DNA of 21,784 nucleotides, from positions 1 to 21,784 of the IMG/VR virus record IMGVR_UViG_3300020169_000135; one strand, given 5' to 3'. Below, one piece after another: positions 1-7,817 of the stretch. This stretch comes from a virus. Numbering within the stretch: position 1 is the stretch's first letter; every line of letters starts with the position of its first letter. A program made the position numbers and the translations under genes. The notes beneath the pieces are model-generated. The model was not told the origin of the DNA. It did no database searches and saw nothing but the letters and a program-made list of their open reading frames with translations.

Positions 1-1
1 A

Positions 2-112
2 GCGCAGTACTACACTGGTATACACTGTTACCATCCATCTGAGGTATTATTTGAAGGAGGTATACTAGAATGTGAAGCCTATATTAGATTAAGAGAGAAG
101 GGCTTAGTATGA
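2..112 (+). CDS. C-terminal end of an unidentified protein (cut by window edge)
   Basis: An open frame runs from the first bases to a TGA at 110-112 with no internal stop, giving 36 residues that end in REKGLV. The TGA overlaps the ATG of the primase-helicase gene as ATGA, the junction used repeatedly in this window, which supports it as the tail of a real upstream gene. Too little is present to name a family. It contains a Cys-His-rich patch (IHCYHP) near its visible start. Confidence 0.6.
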   Translation, partial: AQYYTGIHCYHPSEVLFEGGILECEAYIRLREKGLV

Positions 113-1971
113 CTGACCAGCAAGAAGGAGTCTGGCTACAAAATGTAGAGTGTTTCGATTGTGGAAGCAAAGATAATCTATCCTTGTATGAAAAACCAGA
201 TGATACAGTTGATGGCTATTGCCAAACTCCTAAATGTCCTAATGGGCAATATAAATCTCACAATAAATTAGCTGCTAGTTATCTTGGTGCTGAGTTAGGG
301 ATAAGTAAAATCACATCAAGTATAGCTAAACGTAGTAATAAAGTAGAGGAGACAAGGGTGATTAGTAGGAATAAGAAAGCTAAAGAGAAGAAAGTATCTA
401 TCACTAGAGAAGAATTAAAAGAAGTATTTGCTAAGTCTAGTAAGTCTGGAGGAGGTTGGCGTAAGATTAAGGATAAGTATAATGAGATGCTAGGTATCCG
501 TACTACATTTGATGATGATGGTGCTGCTAAGTATCGTTGGTATCCATCTACAAGAGGTTTGACTAAGAGTGAGAAGCCTAAGCTAGTATCTTATAAGCAA
601 CGTATATGTGCTACTAAGAAGTTCTGCCATACGGGTGATACATCATGGGAGAATGATCTATTTAACCAAGCTAATTGTAAAGGCAGTGGTAAGTACTTGC
701 TGATTGTCGGAGGCGAGGAAGATGTAGCGGCCTCCTTGCACATGATTGAAGAGTACAGAGCTAAGAGATTACGCGAGAAAGGAATAGAAATAGCACCTGT
801 AGATATAGTAAGTTCTATCATTGGTGAAGGTACAGTAGCTAAACAGTGTCAGAAAGAGTATGATTTCCTAGATGGATATGATAATATCATTGTTGCTATG
901 GATATGGATAGTGCTGGAGATACGGCGACAGAAGAACTACTGAAAGTATTACCATTCCAGAAAGTTAAGATTATGCAGCAGCCTAGTGGCTGTAAAGATC
1001 CGTGTGATGCACTGGTAGGTGGTAAAGAGGTTGAATGGATTAGAGCATTCTATGATAGCGAGAAGCCTAAGCTAGCTGGAGTTATATCTGGAAATGATAT
1101 GTGGGATGCTGTAATAGATTCAGTATCTCAAGACTTGATACCATTACCCCCTATCTTAGCACCCTTACAGAAGATGTTATGTGGTGGACTTCCTAAAGGA
1201 GAGATTATCAATATACTTGCAGCATCAGGTATTGGTAAGACATTGATAACTAATCTGTGTGAATTATTCTGGATATTCCATGCACCTTACAAATGTGGTG
1301 TTCTATCCCTAGAAGCAGGAGGAGGTAAGTTCTTAACTAGATTGCTATCATCTTATTTAGGTAGAAATATATCAAGATTCCATACTAAAGAAGAGAAGAT
1401 TGAATTTCTTAATAATAATAAGGAAGAGTGTCTCAATCTATTTATGGATGAAGATGGTAATGAAAGGTTCTGCCTAGTGGATGATAAGGGAGATTTAGAT
1501 AACCTAACTGCGGTTAAAACTACTATCCAGAAGATGATTAAACAAGCAGGTTGTGAGATTATTATTATAGATCCTATTCAAGATATTCTTGATACGCTTT
1601 CAGTAGAGGAACAGGCTGCATTTGTAGGATGGCAGAAAAAGATTAAAGCTAGAGATGGAGTAACCTTCATTAATGTAAACCACACACGTAAGTCAGGAGG
1701 TGGTGGTAAGGCTGGCAGTAAAGGTGGAGAGCTTACAGAAGAAGATATGCAAGGTACATCTGCATTGTATAAATCAGGCGCAGTTAATATCATCTTAACT
1801 AGGGATAAAACAGCAGAGGATTTAGAGGAAAAGAACACCACTAAGATTACACTATTTAAATCTAGAGATGCAGGAGAGACAGGACAGGCAGGATACTTGT
1901 TCTATGATATAGAAACTGCTAAACTTCACAATAAAGAAGATTGGGATATGAATAACACTGAGGATTATTAA
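109..1971 (+). CDS. T7 gp4-type DNA primase/helicase
   Basis: This protein would unwind the replication fork 5'-3' and lay RNA primers for the lagging strand. An N-terminal zinc-binding module has C15xxC18 and C38xxxxC43. A TOPRIM fold follows, with the acidic motif GGEED (E203, E204, D205) and the metal-binding DMD at 265-267. The C-terminal half is a RecA/DnaB-type helicase with Walker A ASGIGKT (K377), the hydrophobic Walker B strand ending at D488, and the HTRKSGGGGKAG loop followed by MQGTSALYKSGAVNIILTRD, laid out as in T7 gp4. At 620 residues it is somewhat longer than T7 gp4 (566). Its start overlaps the upstream stop as ATGA and has AGAAGGG before it. It lies two short genes ahead of the DNA polymerase, a typical replisome operon. 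Family assignment is firm; helicase polarity and primer sequence are inferred from the family. Confidence 0.95.
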   Translation: MTDQQEGVWLQNVECFDCGSKDNLSLYEKPDDTVDGYCQTPKCPNGQYKSHNKLAASYLGAELGISKITSSIAKRSNKVEETRVISRNKKAKEKKVSITREELKEVFAKSSKSGGGWRKIKDKYNEMLGIRTTFDDDGAAKYRWYPSTRGLTKSEKPKLVSYKQRICATKKFCHTGDTSWENDLFNQANCKGSGKYLLIVGGEEDVAASLHMIEEYRAKRLREKGIEIAPVDIVSSIIGEGTVAKQCQKEYDFLDGYDNIIVAMDMDSAGDTATEELLKVLPFQKVKIMQQPSGCKDPCDALVGGKEVEWIRAFYDSEKPKLAGVISGNDMWDAVIDSVSQDLIPLPPILAPLQKMLCGGLPKGEIINILAASGIGKTLITNLCELFWIFHAPYKCGVLSLEAGGGKFLTRLLSSYLGRNISRFHTKEEKIEFLNNNKEECLNLFMDEDGNERFCLVDDKGDLDNLTAVKTTIQKMIKQAGCEIIIIDPIQDILDTLSVEEQAAFVGWQKKIKARDGVTFINVNHTRKSGGGGKAGSKGGELTEEDMQGTSALYKSGAVNIILTRDKTAEDLEEKNTTKITLFKSRDAGETGQAGYLFYDIETAKLHNKEDWDMNNTEDY

Positions 1972-1972
1972 T

Positions 1973-2212
1973 ATGATAATACAACAAGAATCTATTGTAT
2001 ATTATGCACCCACTAAAGGTAGAAGATATCTCACGAAGAGGGCTGCTGTTTTAGCAGAAGCTAAGGCTATTATTCTTAATAAATACCCTGTAATAGAATA
2101 TGACACTGAAACAGGAGAGTATTACAACATAGAGTATGATGAACCTGAACGTTATAGTAAGATGCACAGAAGACTTAGTAAGCAATTAATGAAAGAGGGG
2201 ATTATTAAATGA
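1973..2212 (+). CDS. Hypothetical protein, 79 aa
   Basis: A small lysine- and tyrosine-rich protein I do not recognise. It starts one base after the primase-helicase stop and its own stop overlaps the next start as ATGA. The middle is acidic and tyrosine-rich (EYDTETGEYYNIEYDEPERY) and the C-terminus is basic (KMHRRLSKQLMKEG). There is no membrane segment or recognisable catalytic motif. Its place between primase-helicase and polymerase suggests co-expression with the replisome, but no function can be assigned. Confidence 0.75.
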   Translation: MIIQQESIVYYAPTKGRRYLTKRAAVLAEAKAIILNKYPVIEYDTETGEYYNIEYDEPERYSKMHRRLSKQLMKEGIIK

Positions 2213-2484
2213 ATAAAGAATTAGAGCAAGTAGTAGAGGCATGTGATAATATAGACGCTGATATATGGGAATGTATTGGTCAGGAGGATGAGTACCCACA
2301 GTTTGAAATTACAATGACAACTATGTGTGGATTATATGTTAAATTCTTAGGTGAGTCTATTTGGTATTCAGATGCTGATATGAGAGAATGGATTGAGGAT
2401 GAAGATGACTATGAGCCTATAGAGCCTTATTTGCGTAAGAAAATTAATGAGAAGATTGAGTTTATTAAAAAGATAAAGGTGTAG
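2209..2484 (+). CDS. Hypothetical acidic protein, 91 aa
   Basis: A strongly acidic protein with many Asp and Glu residues, especially in the stretch EWIEDEDDYEPIEPY, and a lysine-rich end (KIEFIKKIKV). Its ATG overlaps the previous stop as ATGA and is preceded by GAGGGG. No family is recognised. Acidic phage proteins next to replication genes sometimes mimic DNA or bind host factors, but nothing here proves that. Confidence 0.75.
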   Translation: MNKELEQVVEACDNIDADIWECIGQEDEYPQFEITMTTMCGLYVKFLGESIWYSDADMREWIEDEDDYEPIEPYLRKKINEKIEFIKKIKV

Positions 2485-2485
2485 T

Positions 2486-5284
2486 ATGGCAGTTAACATT
2501 ACAGGAGATATCGAGACTAACAATTTACTCAACAATGAGAGTATTTGTTATAATTCATCGCCTTATAAACTTAAAGATACTTATAAAACTCACTGTATTG
2601 TATTAGAGATACATGAGACTAATGAGATTATAGCCTTCTACGATGGGGAGAAATATATTCTAGATGGCCGTGAGTTTATTGAGAAAGATGATAAGTACAC
2701 TTACGAATTAAAAGATTATGAACCTATTGAATACACACATTATCAACTAGGAGAGTTCCCTGATTACATTAAAGGTATTAAGGATTTAGATAAGGTTGTA
2801 TTCCACAATGGAATTAACTTCGATTTCCTCTCCTGTAAGCTATACTTCGATATGGACTATACTGTTGGTGGATTAGATGGAGAATCTGATACGTGGTGTG
2901 GCAGAGAAGTAGATATTGTAGATACAATGATATTATCTAAAACATTAAACTCAGATCGTTTATGCGGTCATAGTCTAGATAAATTATCTAAGGTGGCTGG
3001 AGGTGCTGAGAAGGTAGACTTTAGACCACACGTACCTAAGAAAGATAAGTACAATACATTTGCAGTGGATATGTTGTACTACAATATTTTTGATGTGAAG
3101 TCTAATACAGATGTATTCCATTACTTAGAGAAGGAACGTAAGCAAGATAACTGGAACTGGGAACCTGCTATTAGATTAGAGAAGAAAGTAGCAGAAATTG
3201 TAACCCGTTCATCTCATCGTGGATTCAAGTTTGACATAGAATTAGCTGAGAAGTGTATACACCAGTTAGATGAACTCATGGAAGAAAGACGACAACGTGT
3301 AGAACCATTACTACCTCCACGTCCAGCTACTAAGAAGTTCCTAAAGGAGCATACACCTCCAGCTAGTCAGATATTAGAGAAGGAGATTCCATTCCCTAAG
3401 CGATTTATTAATGCTAATGGTTCAGTATCTAAAACAGGGCAATCGTGGTTAGATAAATGGGATGCAGAGTATGATGCAAAGAATAATCAGATTCATGTAC
3501 AAGGAGTTACACTAAATAAAGATTATGATGCTAATGGTGACGGTAATTACAGTTTCCCTCCTGTAGCATTCACAGAGAAGACTGTAGCTGCACATCTTAG
3601 AAACTTCGTAGATAAACATGGCGGTAGTGTTAATGAAGAAGAATTAAGTGTAGAGCTATTCGGTGAGAAGATGATGTTGCCTGTTGAGGTGAAGGCATTG
3701 AAGACTACTATGGTAGCTGAGATTAAAAATACTACCCATATTAAAGAGTGGCTGGTATCTCTAGGATGGCAACCCTCTGAGTATAAGATGAAAGATATTA
3801 CTCTAAAGTCTGGCACTAAGATTAAGCGTACTAAGGAAGAACTGGAAGTAGCTGTAGATAGATACATAGAAGAGACTCTTAACTCTGAGTTCTGTTCTGA
3901 TCGTTGTAAGCAGCTACGAGCTAGACCTACTTACTTGAGTTTAAAAAGTAAGATGATGGAGAAGGCTGAGAAGTATGGATGCAAAGTACTGACAAACCCC
4001 AGCTTCACAATTGGGCAAGAAAAAGAGCTGTGTAAGGATCTAGAACGTATTGCTGAGAGATTTCCTTATGTGCAGGATATTGTAGAATATCTTACATATA
4101 AACACAGACGTTCAAGTATTCTAGGCGGAGATGCAGACTGGGATAGTGATGAAGAAGCTGAGAAGGGGTATATGGCTATCTTACGTGAAGATGGGCGCGT
4201 ACCTACTGAGGCTGATACATTAGGAGCTGGAACAGGACGTATGAGACACAAGGGAGTGGTTAATGTCCCTAGACACACATCTCTATTTGGACATCAAATG
4301 CGTTCACTATTTAAAGTAGATAGTAACTGTTTAAAGATTGGCAGCGATATGGCTAGTTTAGAGGCTCGTGGCGAGGGCCATTATTGTTACCCTTATGATA
4401 TAGAGGGGAAACCCTACTGTGAGTCTTTAACACTATCACAGCCAAATGACGTACATAGTGTAACAGCTCGTGGAATATCTGAGGTAATTGGAAGAGAGTT
4501 TGCTAGAGGATCGGCTAAATCTGTTAAGTATGGATTGACATTCGGAGCTATGGCTGCTAAGATTGCAACTATGCTAGGTGTAGATTTAAAAACAGCAGAA
4601 GGTATTGTAGCAGCGTTTTGGTTTGCTGCTGAACCCCTAGCTAAACTTAAAGCAGCAGTAGAGAAATGGTGGGAAGTTAAAGGAAATAAGAAGTTTATTA
4701 CAGGTATTGATGGAAGAAAGATCCCTACGCGTTTTAAACATGCCTTGCTTAATTCCTTATTCCAATCATTTGGAGCTATTACTACTAAAACTATGGCTGT
4801 ATTCCACGATCAGTTATTAACAGAAGAGGGATTGCAGATTGACTTCTTCAAGGATGATTGGAAGAATATGGAGTTTAATCAACTTATGATTATCATGCAC
4901 GATGAAGTAGCACTAGAGGAGTCTAAAAGTAGGTTCACATTTAAGAAGTTTAATAGTGAAGAAGATGCCTTGACATTCTCTAAGAATGATGATAGAGTAT
5001 GGAGTGAAATAATAGAAGGTAAAAATAATACTTACTTTCTTAGTATTGATGGCATAAATGATTCTAAACTATATAAGACTAAAGATGAAGCTAAGACTGC
5101 ATCTAAAAAGATAGAAGGTGAATGTAAGGTGTTGCCATCTATAGGTAATTTATACTACTTAGCATATACTAGAGCTGGCGAGTTAATATCTAAAGCTGTA
5201 GAGATGACTAATAATCATTATAAGTTAAAAGTACCCTTAGAGATGGGATATGCTGTGGGAAATAATTGGAGTCAAACGCACTGA
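2486..5284 (+). CDS. Family A DNA polymerase with 3'-5' proofreading exonuclease
   Basis: The phage replicative polymerase. The exonuclease domain shows DIETN (D8, E10), HNGINFD (107-113) and YNIFD (Y199, D203), the three proofreading motifs. The polymerase domain has motif A SDMASLEAR (D621, E626), motif B R674xxxK678xxxY682G and motif C H805-D806-E807, with the same spacing as T7 polymerase, where the corresponding Tyr is Y526. At 932 residues it is much longer than T7 polymerase (704). Part of the excess is an insertion of about 75 residues between motif C and the conserved C-terminal helices; the end, MGYAVGNNWSQTH, matches the T7 ending MGPNWAICH in style. More extra sequence lies in the thumb-side region, about 270-480. 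Start is chosen at AAAGGTGTAGTATG. All catalytic residues are intact. Confidence 0.96.
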   Translation: MAVNITGDIETNNLLNNESICYNSSPYKLKDTYKTHCIVLEIHETNEIIAFYDGEKYILDGREFIEKDDKYTYELKDYEPIEYTHYQLGEFPDYIKGIKDLDKVVFHNGINFDFLSCKLYFDMDYTVGGLDGESDTWCGREVDIVDTMILSKTLNSDRLCGHSLDKLSKVAGGAEKVDFRPHVPKKDKYNTFAVDMLYYNIFDVKSNTDVFHYLEKERKQDNWNWEPAIRLEKKVAEIVTRSSHRGFKFDIELAEKCIHQLDELMEERRQRVEPLLPPRPATKKFLKEHTPPASQILEKEIPFPKRFINANGSVSKTGQSWLDKWDAEYDAKNNQIHVQGVTLNKDYDANGDGNYSFPPVAFTEKTVAAHLRNFVDKHGGSVNEEELSVELFGEKMMLPVEVKALKTTMVAEIKNTTHIKEWLVSLGWQPSEYKMKDITLKSGTKIKRTKEELEVAVDRYIEETLNSEFCSDRCKQLRARPTYLSLKSKMMEKAEKYGCKVLTNPSFTIGQEKELCKDLERIAERFPYVQDIVEYLTYKHRRSSILGGDADWDSDEEAEKGYMAILREDGRVPTEADTLGAGTGRMRHKGVVNVPRHTSLFGHQMRSLFKVDSNCLKIGSDMASLEARGEGHYCYPYDIEGKPYCESLTLSQPNDVHSVTARGISEVIGREFARGSAKSVKYGLTFGAMAAKIATMLGVDLKTAEGIVAAFWFAAEPLAKLKAAVEKWWEVKGNKKFITGIDGRKIPTRFKHALLNSLFQSFGAITTKTMAVFHDQLLTEEGLQIDFFKDDWKNMEFNQLMIIMHDEVALEESKSRFTFKKFNSEEDALTFSKNDDRVWSEIIEGKNNTYFLSIDGINDSKLYKTKDEAKTASKKIEGECKVLPSIGNLYYLAYTRAGELISKAVEMTNNHYKLKVPLEMGYAVGNNWSQTH

Positions 5285-5484
5285 TGGATATTATGAATAG
5301 AGACAAATTTATTACAATAGTAGAACAAGGATATGGTTGTAGTCATTGTAGACACTTTAATAGGGATAGTGCAGGATACTTACAATGTAATAATCTACAA
5401 TATATAGAAATAGAAGAGAATTTCTTATGTATTGAGTTTGAACTTAACGGTGAATACACCTACTTAAACAAAATAGAGGATTGA
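5284..5484 (+). CDS. Small Cys-rich, possibly zinc-binding protein, 66 aa
   Basis: The ATG at 5284 overlaps the polymerase TGA as TGATG, the coupled start I prefer; an in-frame ATG at 5266 lies inside the polymerase gene. The protein has CSHCRHF near residue 20 and two further cysteines (LQCNN, FLCIEF), a CxxC...C...C pattern that could bind zinc or iron-sulphur. It is short and otherwise unrecognised. A role as a small regulator or replication accessory is conjecture from position only. Confidence 0.7.
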   Translation: MDIMNRDKFITIVEQGYGCSHCRHFNRDSAGYLQCNNLQYIEIEENFLCIEFELNGEYTYLNKIED

Positions 5485-5485
5485 T

Positions 5486-5749
5486 ATGAGCAATGATATA
5501 ATGAACGCCCTGTTTGAATTTACAGGAGGTTTATTCTTATGGATGAATGTAATAACACTTTATAAAGATAAAGTTACTAAAGGTATTTATTACCCCACAG
5601 TGGTATTCTTTTTCTTATGGGGTATATGGAACTTGTGGTATTATCCATCACTAAACCAGTGGTGGTCATTTGTAGGTGGTTTATGGCTAGCTATGGCTAA
5701 CCTAGTGTGGATATTATTATTTATGTATTATAAATTTGAGGAGAATTAA
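5486..5749 (+). CDS. Small integral membrane protein, 87 aa, three predicted helices
   Basis: Hydrophobic segments at about 10-26, 36-53 and 60-82 suggest three membrane passes. The protein is notably rich in Trp and aromatic residues (IWNLWYYPSLNQWWSF). Similar Trp-rich small membrane proteins are common in phage genomes, where they are usually annotated only as membrane proteins. It begins one base after the previous stop and is followed one base later by another membrane gene. Function is unknown; candidates are superinfection exclusion or modification of the host membrane. I see no holin-specific signature. Confidence 0.8.
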   Translation: MSNDIMNALFEFTGGLFLWMNVITLYKDKVTKGIYYPTVVFFFLWGIWNLWYYPSLNQWWSFVGGLWLAMANLVWILLFMYYKFEEN

Positions 5750-5750
5750 C

Positions 5751-5915
5751 ATGAACACATTAATAACAATCTTACTGACAACACCTTGGCTAATAGCAGG
5801 GTGGGCAATACTAATGAACATGAAGTTGAAAGTAGAGGTAGATATACTTAAAGGTAGAATTGAGCAACAAGAGGAATTAACTATGAAATTACTGGAGAAC
5901 ACAAATGAGCGATAA
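5751..5915 (+). CDS. Single-pass membrane protein with coiled-coil tail, 54 aa
   Basis: ATG with a clear GAGGAG ribosome site eight bases upstream and a stop at 5913-5915, overlapping the next gene by 11 bases. Residues 3-22 are hydrophobic (ITILLTTPWLIAGWAILM). Residues 25-50 are charged with heptad-like spacing (VEVDILKGRIEQQEEL), suggesting a short coiled coil. It fills an otherwise unexplained gap between two real genes in the same direction. Function unknown; the layout of short anchor plus coiled coil could be a scaffold or oligomerising partner of the preceding membrane protein. Confidence 0.75.
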   Translation: MNTLITILLTTPWLIAGWAILMNMKLKVEVDILKGRIEQQEELTMKLLENTNER

Positions 5916-6153
5916 ACAACGATATAAAATTGGAGATGAATTTAAGGCTACATTAATTATCACAGAATGGGATGAAGACGAGGCTGATCCCTTCTATACT
6001 TTGAGTGTTAAGGAATTGGAGGACTCTCGACTAGAAGAAGATTACCGTCCTGCTGAATTAGACATGGCATTCAATCGTGCCTTTATTAAACGTAAATTAC
6101 AAGCTGATATTGATAAAGCAACTAAACTATTAGAGGAGATGGGAAATGAGTAA
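5905..6153 (+). CDS. Hypothetical acidic protein, 82 aa
   Basis: A soluble acidic protein. The N-terminal half reads as beta-strand-rich (YKIGDEFKATLIITEW) and the C-terminal half as helical (FNRAFIKRKLQADIDKATKL). It overlaps its neighbours on both sides (11 bases upstream, 8 bases ATGAGTAA downstream), typical of this operon. No known family is recognised. Confidence 0.75.
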   Translation: MSDKQRYKIGDEFKATLIITEWDEDEADPFYTLSVKELEDSRLEEDYRPAELDMAFNRAFIKRKLQADIDKATKLLEEMGNE

Positions 6154-6604
6154 ATTTAAGTTTAAGACATTTGCTAAGAACTTAGGTAAAAGTGTTGGTA
6201 TTAGTAAACCATCTGTTAGTAAATATGTACTTCCAGTATATGTTGCTAGAGAAGGAGGTTTCGTAGAAGATGGAAAATTAAAATACCCCTTATTAGCATA
6301 TAATGAAAATGGAGAAGCACCACCCTTAGCATTTGAATTAGTAAGCCTAGCTAAGTATCCAGAGAGACTACAACGAGTTCATAGTTATATCACTAATAAC
6401 TATATTGAGAAGGATTTATTAAGGGGTGTATCGGGTTCAAATAATATAGTGGTAGATAAAAATGTATTAACATCTGCATTTAATACTATACAATGTAAGT
6501 ACTTAGATCTTGAAGAATGGTCTAGTATTGAAGAACAAGAAGATGCTGGTGGTTTTCCTGCCAGTTACTATGTATTAAAGGAGACTATAAACAATGATGC
6601 CTAA
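6146..6604 (+). CDS. Hypothetical protein, 152 aa
   Basis: An unrecognised soluble protein with a basic N-terminus (KFKFKTFAKNLGKSVGISK). That stretch could be a nucleic-acid-binding tail; its ISKPSVSKY segment superficially resembles the recognition part of a helix-turn-helix, but a full motif is not visible. Start overlaps the upstream gene by 8 bases and the end overlaps the downstream start by 11. No enzyme motif is seen. Confidence 0.75.
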   Translation: MSKFKFKTFAKNLGKSVGISKPSVSKYVLPVYVAREGGFVEDGKLKYPLLAYNENGEAPPLAFELVSLAKYPERLQRVHSYITNNYIEKDLLRGVSGSNNIVVDKNVLTSAFNTIQCKYLDLEEWSSIEEQEDAGGFPASYYVLKETINNDA

Positions 6605-6788
6605 ATTTCTATCACAAGTTCCCATCAATGATTTCGAGCATGAAGACGGAGGTAAGGGATTAACACTAACATATGAATGGTTAACTCAACAACTCACATT
6701 AGGAAAAGTTATGCAAGAAAATGAAGTTATTAGTCAAGTAAATGTAGCACATGAAGGTATTGTATTATTTGTTAAGGAGAAAGTGTAA
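6594..6788 (+). CDS. Hypothetical protein, 64 aa
   Basis: A small soluble protein whose reading frame starts at tandem ATG codons (ATGATG) inside the end of the previous gene and whose stop overlaps the next start as TAATG. The AAGGAG ribosome site lies in the previous gene. No family or motif is recognised; the sequence is mildly acidic with alternating hydrophobic residues near the end (QVNVAHEGIVLFV), suggesting beta structure. Confidence 0.65.
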   Translation: MMPKFLSQVPINDFEHEDGGKGLTLTYEWLTQQLTLGKVMQENEVISQVNVAHEGIVLFVKEKV

Positions 6789-7234
6789 TGTTATTTTATA
6801 TATTATGGCTATTGGCTTTTATAGTAGTAATACTAGGAGTCATGAAGTCATTCCATAGGTACGATGAAGGCGGAGGTTTATTTATGATATTCTTGGGTAT
6901 AGCGTTCTCTATTATACCAATAGCATCTTGGATTAACCATTCCAGCGACCTTTCTAATATTAAGAATCAACACTTGAATATAAAAGAATATCAATTACGT
7001 GTAGATAGCTTACAAGAAAGGTTAAATACCTTTGATTATCCAGTAGGTGCATTAATGAATGCAGATACTCCAGTTGCAGCCATTGTTAACTCACTGTCTC
7101 ATGCAGAGTCAAAACTGTTAGAAGCAAAGGAAAGTATGATTAATAGTATTAAGGATGTAGATGCTAGAAAATTAGGCCCAATGTCAGGAGTTATTAATTT
7201 CGTTGGTGATTATAAACTACAGGAGGAGAAGTAA
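6788..7234 (+). CDS. Membrane protein with two N-terminal helices and coiled coil, 148 aa
   Basis: Residues 1-20 and 31-49 are strongly hydrophobic, followed by a polar domain. Residues about 50-80 (NIKEYQLRVDSLQERL) look like a coiled coil. The rest is a helical soluble domain. The two-helix hairpin would leave both ends on the same side of the inner membrane. It starts as TAATG with the previous gene and is followed directly by a gene with a strong ribosome site. It is the third membrane gene in this stretch. Function unknown. Confidence 0.8.
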   Translation: MLFYILWLLAFIVVILGVMKSFHRYDEGGGLFMIFLGIAFSIIPIASWINHSSDLSNIKNQHLNIKEYQLRVDSLQERLNTFDYPVGALMNADTPVAAIVNSLSHAESKLLEAKESMINSIKDVDARKLGPMSGVINFVGDYKLQEEK

Positions 7235-7450
7235 ATGAGTACTAAACGACAGAAGCATAGAGGAATCCCTAGTGTTAATTCTACCCGAAGTAAATGTTAT
7301 TTAGGTGCAGATGGTAGAGTACATAAGGAGCAACGTATGATTGGCAATCATGTATTACATAATACGAAAGGCTGGAGGAAGATTACTGTGGTAGATATGT
7401 TAGGCTATAAGAATCAGATTCAAGCTGTAATGAATAAGTTAAGAGGGTAA
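7235..7450 (+). CDS. Small basic protein, 71 aa
   Basis: A Lys/Arg-rich protein (STKRQKHRGIPSVNSTRSK) with a very strong ribosome site (AGGAGGAGAAG) just ahead of its ATG, implying high translation. The high positive charge suggests nucleic-acid binding, but no known fold is recognised. It begins immediately after the stop of the membrane protein gene. Confidence 0.7.
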   Translation: MSTKRQKHRGIPSVNSTRSKCYLGADGRVHKEQRMIGNHVLHNTKGWRKITVVDMLGYKNQIQAVMNKLRG

Positions 7451-7454
7451 TGTA

Positions 7455-7757
7455 ATGGAAACAGTTAAGGAACTATTAGAGTCAATTTGTGTTCGAGAAG
7501 GTTATGAAGTTGACGAAGATATAATGATTGAGTTTCTGGAAGATGCTAATGTAGTATATACAGGTGAAAGAGATGTACATAGATGGTATATTATTGAAGA
7601 TGTAGTAGTAGAGTTAGAGGGTTACTACATAGCTTGGTATAACTATATTATCACAGGAGATGGCTGTATGTCTGATATGGATTTAGAATATGACCTAGAC
7701 GCAGCTTACTTTGTAGAGAGAAAAGAACGAGAAATTGTGGAGGTGTACTACGAATAA
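7455..7757 (+). CDS. Hypothetical acidic protein, 100 aa
   Basis: Very acidic and rich in Tyr and Val (YNYIITGDGCMSDMDLEYDLDAAYF). It has an AGAGGG ribosome site and ends before the 60-base leader of the SSB-like gene, so it may be the last gene of the preceding transcription unit. No family recognised. Its charge contrasts with the basic protein just upstream; an interacting pair is possible but unproven. Confidence 0.7.
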   Translation: METVKELLESICVREGYEVDEDIMIEFLEDANVVYTGERDVHRWYIIEDVVVELEGYYIAWYNYIITGDGCMSDMDLEYDLDAAYFVERKEREIVEVYYE

Positions 7758-7817
7758 AGAACACTACCCACATATAATGAATAAATTAATTTAAATTAAA
7801 CTAAGAGGAAATACAAC
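7758..7817 (+). promoter_or_regulatory. AT-rich leader of the SSB-like gene, possible promoter
   Basis: One of the few gaps in the plus-strand block. It contains a perfect TATAAT at 7773-7778 but no convincing -35 box 16-18 bases upstream, so promoter status is weak. AAGAGGAAATA at the end is the ribosome site. A separate leader fits an SSB made in large amounts. The stretch from CATATAA to AAGAGGA resembles the leader at 15659-15688. Confidence 0.35.

Noticed and set aside
591-821. Antisense open frames across the primase, polymerase, exonuclease and other genes
   Set aside because: They lie fully within strongly supported genes, have no ribosome site or sensible protein pattern, and arise from codon bias on the coding strand.
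4535-4563. TTGACA, 17-base spacer, TAAGAT on the plus strand, looking like a sigma70 promoter
   Set aside because: It lies inside the polymerase gene, right after the conserved motif B codons, where the bases are set by the protein. No gene start or gap follows.
5717-5902. Minus-strand open frame over the gap after the 87-aa membrane protein
   Set aside because: The plus-strand 54-aa gene at 5751-5915 has a good ribosome site and couples to its neighbours, so it explains this gap better.
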